Positions 37,278 through 47,830 of a DNA stretch of 64,000 bases are shown here, in pieces (within the stretch, counting starts at the first letter, position 1; the number at the start of each line of letters is the position of its first letter). The notes beneath the pieces are model-generated. The model did not search any database and had not been told where the DNA came from. It worked only from the letters and a program-made list of their open reading frames with translations. The translations under genes were made by a program, and so were the position numbers. This DNA is from Excoecaria cochinchinensis (Eukaryota; Streptophyta; Magnoliopsida; Malpighiales; Euphorbiaceae), in assembly GCA_947683425.1 (NCBI GenBank), contig CANTUQ010000037.1, positions 7,332,501 through 7,396,500 on the forward strand. Reading direction: 5' to 3'.

Positions 37278-38652
37278 CATTAATTTTCCAATTTGAAGTT
37301 TGGTGTTTGTTTAAAAAAAAATAGAAAAGTGGGGTGTTTTACCCATATCTGCAGCTGACTGCTGTGGAAATGGAACAACTCAATTTATTTTTTATTTTTT
37401 TATTTTGAATGAGAAAAAATCCTTAATTTTATTAACACGCGAAAAATATTTTTCTTTTATTCAATTTGACAAATAGGGTAATATTTGTGAAAAAATATTT
37501 TCATTTTATTCACTTTGATAAATAGGATAAAAAATTATAGGTTAATAATAATTTATTAAAATTTAAAATTAATAATATTTTGTACAATTAAAATAACTCA
37601 AAATAAAAATAATATATTTGTTATATACATAATAAAAATTAAATAATATTTTAGTATCTGTGTCAGCCTCCCATTTTATCAGAAAAATCCTTATTCAATA
37701 TGATTTTCGCACACACACAAACACATCCAAGTGTTTAATCTATAATCACTGAGTCACAATAGGTGCCAAAAAGAGTGAGAAATTAATTTGAATCATTGAT
37801 CCAATTAAATAGTAAAAGATGAAAAAGAATTTTCTTATGATTATAAAGTTTAAATTAAATACGCTTTATTTTATTTGCGGACATGTGATTTATTTATTTT
37901 ATGAGAGTAATTATGGAGATCCCCGTGTGATTTATTTATTTTATGAGAGTAATTCTGGAGATCTCTGCAAATAAAATAAAGTGTATTTAATTTAAACTTT
38001 ATAATCATAAGAAAATTCGTTTTCATCTTTTACTATTTAATTGGATCAATGATTCAAATTAATTTCTCACTCTTTTTTGCACCTATTGTGACTCAGTGAT
38101 TATAGATTCAAACACTTGGATGTGTTTGTGTGTGTGCAAAAATCATATTGAATAAGGATTTTTCTGATAAAATGGAAGGATGACACAAATATTAAAATAT
38201 TATTTAATTTTAATTATGCATATAATAAATTTATTATTTTTATTTTGAGTTATTTTGATTGTACAAAATATTACTAATTTTAAATTTTAATAAATTATTA
38301 TTAACCTATAATTTTTTTTATCCTATTTATCAAAGTGAATAAAATGAAAATATTTTTTCATAAATATTACCCTATTTATCAAATTGGAAAAAAGAAAAAT
38401 ATTTTTCCCGTGTTAATAAAATCAAGGATTTTTTCACATTCAAAATAAAAAAGTGAAAAATAAAATAAAATTAAAAAAAGGAGGCAGCTTTTCCATGCCG
38501 TGTGCAGCTTTTCCAAATGGAAAAGTTGCCCACAAATTTTTTTTTAAAAAAATTGGGGTGTTCCATTTCTGCGGCAGTTCGCTGCGAAAATGGGTAAAAC
38601 ACCCCACTTTTCTAATTATTTTTCAACAAACCCCAAACTTTAAATTAATTTT
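37278..38652. mobile_element. Foldback element: ~1.37-kb near-perfect inverted repeat
   Basis: Left arm (37278-about 37920) and right arm (about 37955-38652) are reverse complements over nearly their whole length. Matching landmarks include gaaaagtggggtgttttaccc at 37324 and its complement near 38600, and cacacacaaacacatccaag at 37711 with its complement near 38115. The centre has a two-copy direct repeat gtgatttatttattttatga (37887 and 37927). There is no coding frame. This is the structure of a foldback or very-long-TIR non-autonomous transposon. Confidence 0.85.
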
Positions 38653-38894
38653 TTAAAATACATTACTTATAAAAAGGTCCCTTTTAAAATTATTGTTTAT
38701 CTTAAACAATATTATTTGATTGATAAGATAGTTCAATATAATTTAAACTATTGGAAGATGAAATATTGTAGAATTAATGAATTATTATCTTTAATGACAG
38801 TGATAATTAATTTATGGTTATCTAATTAAAGTCATTTAGTAACTATTGACTTTTAATAAAACCATTCAATATATATATATAACAATATAAGATA

Positions 38895-39810
38895 GGAATG
38901 AGCTGTTTAGTTCTAAAAAATAAAAACAGTTTTTTTTCAGAAAATTACTCTAAGAATACTAGAAAGTTTAATTAGTTGTTTAATTGTAATATTTTTCAAT
39001 TTACAAAACTAGAAATCTATTTTTAGGATTTTCCAAAATTAAAATATTGTATAGAAAACACAAAAAAAAAATATTTTCTCGTTTTTCCTTTATTAAAGGA
39101 GTGTATTTTTCAAAATAGAAAACACAAGTTTCCACCAACTGCCACCACGCCGCCGCCACCACTACAATAATTACTGCCGCCTTCACACCCATCACATCGC
39201 CGCCACCTCCACCACCACGCCTCCGCCGCCGCCACCACCACAACCATACCGCCGCCCCTACTACAATCACACTACTATCGCCGTCACCTCCATCACCATC
39301 GCTACCGCCGCTGCCGCCTCCACCATCTCTAACGCCACTGCAGCCGCCTCCACCATCGCTACCTCTGTTGTTGCTGCCATCACCATAACCACACTATCGC
39401 TGCCTCCACCACTGCCGCCGCTGCCACCACACCGCTGCCGCCTCCATCCCGCCGCTGCTGCCATTACCACCACCAAAATCATTATTATAATGTATATGAA
39501 TAATTAAAAAATATACATGAATATTGATAAAGTTTTTAAATATATAAAATAGTTTTATAAAAAATGAAAAGAAAAAATGGAAAAGAAAAATATTATTAAT
39601 TTAAACAACAATTATTGTAATTATATTGATAAAATATATAGAATATAAAAAAAAAGTTGTAAAGGAGATGGCGAATGAAAACACTTATAAAAGGAAAGAA
39701 GCAAACATTATTTCCATTTTTCAGTTTTCCATTTTGGAAAATAAAAAAACAGAAAACTAAAAAAGAAAAATGGAAAATATTTTCTAGAACTAAACAACCC
39801 CTTAATTTCC
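38895..39810. mobile_element. TIR-bounded element with GCC-triplet core
   Basis: The left end gagctgtttagttctaaaaaa and reversed right end ggggttgtttagttctagaaa form a terminal inverted repeat. The core at about 39130-39475 is made of GCC, ACC and CAC triplets. Next to it, tcattattataatgtatatgaat is the reverse complement of sequence beside the GGC core at 9.86 kb, linking the two. Open frames in the core are low-complexity and not genes. No clear TSD. Confidence 0.55.
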
Positions 39811-39901
39811 CATCTCTCCACTCCTCTCGAATTATGTTTTCTTTTTTATTTTCCTTCTTTTCTTCATTTTTTTTTAATTTTCCCATACTTTTGCTTTCAA
39901 A

Positions 39902-39902
<1 letters not shown>

Positions 39903-39980
<78 letters not shown>
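39903..39980. repeat. (ATT)n microsatellite, about 25 units
   Basis: An uninterrupted ATT array just after the GCC-rich element. Poly-Asn/Ile open frames arising from it are artefacts. Confidence 0.95.
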
Positions 39981-39989
39981 ACCGATTAA

Positions 39990-40420
39990 TTTGATGAACT
40001 GAATGCAAAGTTCTCTGATGAAAACCAACATCAAGCAGAGTGTATAGACTTTGACATTGCTTAACATATAGAAACTCATAAAACCTCACTAAAAGCCTCC
40101 GTTTTACTCTATATATAGATCATATGCATATTCAAATGTGAATAACCATCCAGTATTAATTATATAAACTAACTAAATTCTGATTAAAATAATGATATAA
40201 ACTAACTAAATTTTGATTAAATATTTAAATGAAAAATAAATATCACAAAAAAAAAATTTTCTTATTAAATTTTGTCACAAACTCATAAATCAATAAAAAA
40301 TTTGTTTTGTATATTTTCTCACTATTTTTACGTGCAACAAATATGCACTTTTATTAGTGTGAAAATTTTGTTAGTCTAAATTTTTTTTAGAATAAATACG
40401 AAAATTGCAAAATTTTTATC
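39990..40420. other. AT-rich flank of the copia element
   Basis: No gene. Includes a short direct repeat of tataaactaactaaattttg-like sequence at about 40163-40222. The left boundary of the copia 5' LTR should lie at or after this stretch but I cannot place it. Confidence 0.4.
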
Positions 40421-40872
40421 TTTTTTATATTTTTATTTTATTTAAATTGTAAATGATAAAGTATGGACACGCTCATAACTCTATAATGGATTGAGTTCCA
40501 ATTCAGATTGAAATGGGTAATTCAATTTGATTAAAATTACCAAATCTTATCTCAGAAAGTAATCTAAGTTAGACTATGGATACGTTTCTAGCCTTTATGA
40601 TCTCTATAATTAGGTGAGAGATCTCATTATTTGGTAACGAGAAAACATATACGCCACAAGCCTACTCGTTCCCACTCACAAGTTTTCTGTCTTAATCTTT
40701 CAGGCGCTCTTAGATTGTGATCTAGTTGCTCTTATCCCGAGTAGGTAAAAGCTCGACCGGTGATCAATTAAAAGGGGATCTTTGTGCCGCTTTTGCAATG
40801 AGATTTACGCGCTACAAGAGGTAGGTATCAATTTTATTGTTACCTCCATTTATTCTTTTATTTCCCTTTCAT

Positions 40873-40884
40873 TGGTATCAGAGC
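40873..40884 (+). promoter_or_regulatory. Primer-binding site (initiator tRNA-Met)
   Basis: TGGTATCAGAGC is the standard plant LTR-retrotransposon primer-binding site, complementary to the 3' end of initiator tRNA-Met. It starts one base after the CA that closes the 5' LTR. Confidence 0.92.
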
Positions 40885-41249
40885 CATCATTTTTTTTTGC
40901 GTCCTAACATGTGGCTTAAAACTGATCTAAAATTTTATGAGTAAAATTGGTAGATGTAGGAAGCATGAAACGCAACAAAAATTTATTTTTTATGTGAAAA
41001 ATATATATGCGTGTATATTTCGGCTCAATTTCGTATATGTGTACACCGTAACCCGAGGGAACGAATTTGAATATTCAAAACACTAAACTAGAAATTGGAA
41101 TTTTTTTTTATTTTTGACCACACTATTGGATTCACAGACCCTAAAAACCCCTGACCGGTCGAAATTCGGAGAGCAAAATCAGCCGGGAAGGTGGTGTATG
41201 GCATGCACGCGCCACCACACATTGGGTGTGTGCGTGTGGGCGGTAGCCC

Positions 41250-41570
41250 ACACGCACGCAAACACGTGTCAACAACGTGACACGCGGCCCAATAGAAGAG
41301 AGCCACGTGGCAGACCGTGGTCATGCCACGTGGATCTGACGTGTCACAGGTGCCACGTGGCCCAATCAGGGATCGACACGTGGAAGACCGAGGTCTGCCA
41401 CGTGTCGGTGATGACGTGTCACGTGTACCAATGAGACATCGCCACGTGGCGATGACGTGTACCGACGTACCACGAGAGCACCAGGTGGCCCAGTAGAAGT
41501 TCGACACGTGGTACACTGTAGTTGTGACACATGTATGGTCAAGTGGAAGGGCGCGCATGTGGCACGTGAG
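41250..41570. promoter_or_regulatory. Cluster of about ten G-box (CACGTG) palindromes in the copia leader
   Basis: CACGTG occurs about ten times between 41262 and 41568, often as GCCACGTGGC, GACACGTGG or GCCACGTGTC, with additional GACGTGTCAC half-matches. The stretch is GC-rich within AT-rich surroundings and seems built from a degenerate ~25-bp tandem unit. CACGTG is the core of plant bZIP and bHLH binding sites, including ABRE. Binding here is inferred. Confidence 0.6.
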
Positions 41571-41905
41571 CGCGTCTTCCTCTCCATCGTCGACGTGTGA
41601 TAGTGCGTGCGGTGGCTTCCGACCTCTAAATCAGCTCCGTTTTTTCTCAAATGTGTTTTTTCAAAATATTTCTGATTTATTGGTCAATATTTTAAAATTT
41701 GTGGATGACCATAAAATATATTTATTTATTTTTTTAAAATAAATATTTTAATAATTATGGAAAATGTGTTTTCTATTTTTTAAAAATATTTTGAAATTTT
41801 TTTTATGTGTTATTTGTCCTTATTTATTGATTGAAATGTATTTCAATCATATGTATTTATACATGAGTGCATTAACCATTTAAATTTCTGTAATGTGTTT
41901 CAGAA

Positions 41906-42298
41906 ATGTTAATAAGGACACCTATGATTCCTAAGACCCTGCATGGGATTGCTTTAAGAAATGCAAAAGTGCGTTTAGTAAGTAACATGAGGATGCGGAG
42001 GAATATCCGAACTGATGATATTGATGCTATAGTGCGTCATATATTGATTATGCAGAAGTGCATTTGGATAGGAGGTTTAAGACTAGGAAGGGATGATAGA
42101 GACCACATCAAAGCAATGATTAACTCTTTTGAATATCATCCAAAACTTAGGGAGCTATTAAAAACTACTTGGTACATAGGAGATAGAGTTTACAGAAAAT
42201 CTATCATCCAATTTTTGGCTAGAATTGCCAAAAGAGGAGTGTTGAGGAGTAACATTCCATCTATGATGAAATTAAGAAGTGGATGTAGAGTGCATTAA
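41906..42298 (+). CDS. Leader ORF of unknown function, 130 aa, upstream of gag
   Basis: Not recognised. The frame starts MLIRTPMIPKTLHGIALRNA and is basic (many Arg/Lys), with IDAIVRHILIMQKCIWIGG and LLKTTWYIGDRVYRKSIIQF. It ends at 42296; the same frame stays open beyond the stop for about 40 codons (YELPDELIKLVKESVPVSV), suggesting the stop is a decay mutation and the protein was about 170 aa. Codon use looks protein-like and not low-complexity. The preceding tttctgtaatgtgtttcag could be a splice acceptor, so it may have been expressed from a spliced leader. It lies between the PBS and gag, where copia elements normally have no ORF. Confidence 0.4.
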   Translation: MLIRTPMIPKTLHGIALRNAKVRLVSNMRMRRNIRTDDIDAIVRHILIMQKCIWIGGLRLGRDDRDHIKAMINSFEYHPKLRELLKTTWYIGDRVYRKSIIQFLARIAKRGVLRSNIPSMMKLRSGCRVH

Positions 42299-42913
42299 CC
42301 ATGGCTTCATCAGCGAACTTATGAGTTGCCTGATGAATTAATAAAGTTGGTCAAAGAATCAGTCCCAGTGTCTGTGAAGATTTTGAGAAGATTTAGTTTT
42401 CTAGAGTAGTTGACATGAGTGTCAATTATAGTTAGCGTTTGTTATTATAGGATTTATGTTTCCTATTATTATATTTGATATGAGTATCTTATTTGAGGAT
42501 TATTGGATTTATTTGTTGGTTGAATGAATGAGTTTATTTTTTTATGACATTTAATTATTTTTTTTAATAAATGTGTTTATTTTGAAATGTTAATTGCCTT
42601 GCAATATTTTATGAGTAAAATATTTGCATGTTTATTAAGTAGAAACTTAATAAAATAAAAACCAATAAAATTTTTCTCATAAGTTTAAGAACTTAATAAT
42701 CCAATAATTTAGATTTACTATGCATGAAATCTTAACCTATAAAGTTGGACATTAGAACTTAGAAGGTAATTGGTACTTTTAGTAACCTTTTCGAATTTGA
42801 GTCTAATAGAAAACTTTATTAGGTTATTATTTCAGGTGTATAGTAAATTGCATGTATTGCCTAATCTCCTATAATAATGTGCAACTTTGTTCTATTTGAA
42901 TCAAAGGATACAA

Positions 42914-43780
42914 ATGGCTTCTACTTCCAAATCAATTATCGCTGAATTAAACAAAAACTTAAAATTGAATAGTGACAATTATAAAATCTGGAGCATGAAG
43001 ATCCAGTATGTGCTTGAGGAGCAAGAGGCTCTTGAAATCTTAAGTTCAGTTATGGCTGAACCTGAGGATGGCAATACGGCCCAGCATAGGCAGGACCGAG
43101 ATGTCTATTTGGCATGGAAGAAAAATAATTCCACTGTTCGTATCATCCTACTGAGTGCTATGGAGGATAATATAACTGAGAAATTCTGTAAGTATCAGAA
43201 TGCCATGGATCTGTGGATCTCTTTGCAGGAGAAGTTTGGAGGAGTGACTCTGACTAAACTCCGATCTTTGACGATCAAATTTGATACTTATTAGAAAAAG
43301 CCTGATCATTCAATGCGAAAACATCTCAGAGAGATGGAAAATATGATGAGTGAGTTTAGTGAATATGGTCATAAGTTGACTGACGAGCAGCAAGTCCAAA
43401 CTGTCATCGGTTCCTTACCCAAGAGTTAGGAGCATATAAAAATGCAACTGACTCATATGGACAGTGTAAAGACATTTGAGCATGTCGCTCGTCACTTGGA
43501 GCTTAAAAAGGACAGATTGGCATCGATTAAGGTCAATGCCGAAGTGCATGTGGCACGGTCCCATTCTGGTGGAATGAGTTCAAACCAGAACAAAAGAAAA
43601 ACCTTCAAAGGTTGGGATAAGGAACCTGCCAAGAAGAATAAAAGGCAGAAGAAGGAATAGAATTCTAAAAGGTCCAAAGGCAAGAGAAATATAAACATCT
43701 CAAAAGTGAAATGTTTTAACTGCCAAAAGAAAGGATACTATGCAAGAGACTGCACTGTACCCAATCAGGTACACTATTCT
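42914..43780 (+). pseudogene. copia gag with zinc knuckle, broken by stops
   Basis: Starts MASTSKSIIAELNKNLKLNS, followed by NYKIWSMKIQYVLEEQEAL and LWISLQEKFGG, typical of copia gag (retrotran_gag / UBN2). Stops fall at 43292, 43427 and 43658. A zinc knuckle CFNCQKKGYYARDC lies at about 43709-43750 with tyrosine where histidine is expected. The region feeds in the same frame into the protease. Confidence 0.88.
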
Positions 43781-43839
43781 AACTCAAGAGTGAGTGAAAT
43801 TTGTGTATCTAGTTCTGTATTATTAACTGAATTTCATCC

Positions 43840-45000
43840 TTTGTGGGTGGTTGATTCAGGAGCAATGGACCATGTAGCAAAGGATCAAGATGCCTTTATA
43901 GAATTTCGGCGAATACTATATGGAGCAAAATATATATATGTAGGAAATGACGCTAAAGTGCCGGTTCGAGGGATTGGCGCGTGTAGATTAGTCTTACGCC
44001 AAGGCCGAACCCTGCTCCTCATGATGTGCTTTATGTTTCAGATATTCGTAGCAATTTAGTTTCTGTTATTGTGTTATTAAAACTTGGTTTTGATTTACAC
44101 ATTAAAGATGACAATATGCGCTTATGTTTGGATGATGTTTATTATGGTTCTGGTTTTATTTCGAACAATTTTATTATTTTGGATATTGATCATAACTTTA
44201 TGAATAAAAATAGTTTTTCTTTAATTTCTTCCACTTCACATAATAATGAGAATCACGTGAAATTATGGCATGCTAGATTAAACCATATTGGACAAAATCG
44301 AATGAGTCGATTAGCCAAATCTTGTTTACTAGGTGATTTGAATGAGGTTGAATTACCTACCTGTGAGCATTGCCTAAAAGGAAAACTAGTGAAAAAATAA
44401 TTCGAAAAAGGAACTAGATCTGAATTTCCATTGCAATTAATTCATTATGACGTTTGTGGTCTAATGAATGTGAGGGCAAGACATAGGGCCTACTACTTTA
44501 TCACATTTATAGATGACTATACAAGGTATGGTTATGTCTACTTGATTTCTCACAAGTCAGAAGCATTGAGTTGCTTCAAAATTTTTATGAACTTAGTTGA
44601 GAATCAATTAGAAAAAAAGATCAAAGCTTTAAGAACTGACCGAGGTCGGGAATAACTTTCAGATGAATTTAAGGCTTTATGTGATGAAAAAGGGATTGAA
44701 CATCAGTTGTCCATTCCCAGTACTCCACAACAAAATGGTGTTACGAAAAGGAGAAATAAGACTCTCCTTGATATGGTTAGATCTATGATAGCAGAGGCAA
44801 ATTTGCCTATCTCCTATTGTGGAGATGTCTTATTGACTGCCACATATGTTCTAAACCGTGTCCCCTCTAAATCTATCACATCCACACCTTATGAGTTGTG
44901 GACTGGTCGACAGCCTGACCTAAACCATTTATGACCTTAGAGTTGTGCTGCTTACGTCCATGATACCTCAAGCAAGTTTGGTAAATTGGGACCAAGAGGT
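43840..45000 (+). pseudogene. copia protease and integrase, broken
   Basis: The protease active site is WVVDSGAMDHVAKD (about 43846). A frameshift lies near 44020. The integrase HHCC zinc finger follows (HARLNHIG ... CEHCLKGK), then the catalytic region with HYDVCG, FIDDYTRYGYVYL and QQNGVTKRRNKTLLDM. The last should carry the catalytic glutamate before RRN, but lysine stands there, so the integrase would be inactive even without the stops (44398, 44653, 44932, 44938). Confidence 0.87.
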
Positions 45001-47034
45001 AAAAAGAGTATCTTTATGAGATATTCTGAAGTATCAAAAGGATACGTATTTATGGGTGAGCAAGAGAATGGTTCAGTAACTGAATTTGAATCACGAAATG
45101 TCATATTCTTGGAAAATGAGTTTTCAAAGTTGGACAAAGTGAATCAAGATTTCACTTTCTATTAAACTCAGGAAAATAAAACATCAGGATCACTCTATCC
45201 GAGTGGGAGGGAGATAGAGGAAGAAGGTCAAGACTTTCCTCCTACATATGATCCGGATGTTCGAGATCCTAATTTGAGTGGGAGTATTCCAGACTCCAGT
45301 GGGAGTATGGAATATGGTCCCAGTGGGAGCATTCCGAATTACGATGAATATATGAGACATGTTTATCAAAATTCAAAATTGCATAAGTCTAAAAGGATAA
45401 GTGTTCCTCACCGATGATTTGAGATCGAAGGCTTGAACGAAGCCCTTTTGGTTACCCCACAAGACGAGGAAGAGCCTAAAAACATTAAAGAGGCCTTCTC
45501 ATGCCCAGCTAAAGAAAAATGGATTAACGCAATGGAAAAAGAAATGGCATCCATGAGATTAAATCATGTTTGGAAACTAGTTGATCTACAGGAAGGACGC
45601 AAACCGATTGGGAATAAATGGATTCTCAAGGGGAAGCGAAAAGATGATGGGAGTATTGAAAGATATAAAGCTCGACTAGTCGCTAAGGGGTTTACACAAC
45701 AGGAAGAGATTGACTATAAGGAGACTTTCTCCCTTGTTGTGAGATTTACATCTATAAGGTTAATTCTTGCCTTAGTGGCGAGTTTAGACCTAGAGCTACA
45801 TCAAATGGATGTGAAGACTGCTTTTCTCAATGGATAACTGAATGAAAAAATCTACATGGATCAACCTATAGGTTTCATCGAAAAAGGCAGCGAACGTAAG
45901 GTTTGCCGATTGAAAAGATCAATTTATGGCCTTAAACAATCTTCAAGACAATAGTATTTGAGATTTCATGATACAATCATGTCGAATGGGTTCAACATGA
46001 TTGATGAAGACCATTGTGTGTATAACAAAAGTTCTGAAAATAATTTTGTCATTTTAACATTGTATGTAGATGACATACTAATAGCTGGAAATGACAAAGA
46101 CTACGTAAATCAAATCAAAGATTGGTTATCGTCCAACTTTGAAATGAAAGATATGGGTAATGCAGACTACATTCTTGGAGTTAAGATTTCAAGAGATCAT
46201 TCGAGAAGGTTGTTATCTCTTTCTCAGGAGACATATATCAACAAAGTCCTTGAACGATTTAATATGCAGAACTGCAAACCCATAGACTGCCCCATTGCCA
46301 AGAATCAGTTTCTTAGTAAAGAAATGTGTCCAAAGAAGCCAGAAGAAGTGGAACGTATGAGAAATGTTCCTTATGCCAGTGCCGTGGGTAGTCTTATATA
46401 TGCTATGATGTGTACAAGACCTGATATTTGCTATGCAATGGGCATGGCAAGTACATATCAATCTAACTCAGGCGAAGTACATTGAAAAGCAGTTAAGAGG
46501 ATACTTAGATACCTCAAAGGTACAACAGATTATTCTCTCTATTATCAAGGCAAAGATCTGCAATTGAGAGGATACACTAATGCTGATTGGGCTGGAGATG
46601 TGGATGAGAGGAAATCCACTTCAGGTTTCATATTCTTGCTTAGCAAGGGTGCCATCTCATGGAGTAGCAAGAAACAAACCTGTGTAGCCTTATCGATAAT
46701 GGAAGCTGAATTTGTAGCTTCTGCAGCTGCAGTACAAGATGCAGTTTGGCTAAAATGGTTAATGGACCATTTAAGAGTAACTACCTCAGAGGAATAAGTG
46801 ATGGTCTATAGTGACAGTCAGTCGTCGATAACTTACACGAAAGATCCAAAATTTCATAGTAGGACTAAGCATATCGACATTAAGTATCATTATATAAGAG
46901 ATGTTATTGCACGGGGAGATGTGAACTTACAGTACATATCTATGCATGAGATGATTACAGATCCGTTGACTAAACCTGTAATGAAAGATGCATTTGAGAG
47001 ACATATTAGATTTCAAGGTTTGTGTAGAATTTGA
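45001..47034 (+). pseudogene. copia reverse transcriptase and RNase H, broken
   Basis: RVT_2 type: AFSCPAKEKWINAMEKEMAS, KARLVAKGFTQQEEIDYKET, HQMDVKTAFLNG and the catalytic YVDDILIAGND (about 46063-46095). RNase H follows with YTNADWAGDVDERKSTSG, AEFVASAAA, YSDSQSSI and DIKYHYIRDVI, ending with a stop at 47032. In-frame stops occur at 45163, 45415, 45835, 45952, 46483 and 46795. SGSI-type repeats (SGSIPDSSGS) fill the linker at about 45270-45340. Confidence 0.9.
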
Positions 47035-47830
47035 GGTGTACTAACTTTATTTTTTTGTAATCCCTTAACGTTATTATTTATGAATAATAATAAAGTTCAT
47101 TATTGGCAATATATGAGTGTAAATGTTTAATGCGTGAACACTTACTATTATTTATTTGAGTTTGAGCATATTAGACAGAGAAGTAGCCCACTCACAAGGG
47201 TGTTTACCTTAGTTTTGTCAATAAGTTGGCAAAAACTAAAATGCGGCGATTTTTGAACAAATGAGTATGCTCGAGAGCCTGTTCAAAATAAAAGTGTTGT
47301 CTTGCAGAAATTACAAAATTAGTCTTGTTAAGGCGTGAGATAAAGTCATATATGAAGTTGTATGCTTTGGATTGAGATCTAAATAAGGATCGTGTGGAAT
47401 CCGATGGTCAATTATATGTAACTACCATATTCTGTCTTAAAAGTCAGAAGTAGTCTTTAAGTAAGCGGACTAAAGTTGAGTGTTTCGGCGCATTGCAACC
47501 TATATAATTTGAGATGAAACCGATATCAAATAGGCTCTTAAAAGTCAAAAATAAAAATAAGTCACTATTGGGTTCGTATAGTGAACCAGTTTAACTTAAC
47601 TTTGACCAGGCATAAAAATGATGCTAGAGACCTCCAAAAAATTATTTAAACATATGGATTCGTTCTAAATAATATGAAGGATTATTGGTAATGAAACATA
47701 ATTTTACGGTGACACAGGAAAAAGAGTTATCGGATAGGTGAGAAATTATCGGACCGAAAAATGGTGTTAGATTGATCCAAAAATATTCGTGTAGCTTAAT
47801 AAATATTTTTTGATAATTATATATACATTT
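47035..47830 (+). other. copia 3' untranslated region
   Basis: Follows the RNase H stop directly. Non-coding, with no recognisable polypurine tract or 3' LTR. Confidence 0.5.

Larger units (their letters stand above)
40430..47830 (+). mobile_element. Ty1/copia retrotransposon, inactivated; 3' LTR not found
   Basis: The 5' LTR ends ...ctttca at about 40871 and is followed by the primer-binding site at 40873. A 2-kb leader precedes gag (42914), protease, integrase, RT and RNase H (to 47034) in the copia order INT-RT. The 3' untranslated part continues to about 47.8 kb, where LTR-like sequence of another type begins. I found no second copy of the 5' LTR downstream, so the 3' end is lost or rearranged. 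Left LTR start is approximate. About a dozen internal stops and one frameshift make it non-autonomous. Confidence 0.88.

Noticed and set aside
39001..39482. Ala/Val/Met-rich minus-strand frames
   Set aside because: Same low-complexity GCC-repeat origin as the element at 9.7-10.7 kb.
39675..40079. Frames ending in poly-Ile or poly-Asn
   Set aside because: Produced by the (ATT)n microsatellite.
41088..41650. Overlapping frames on both strands in the G-box cluster
   Set aside because: Open because the segment is GC-rich and repetitive; no conserved protein and competing frames on both strands.
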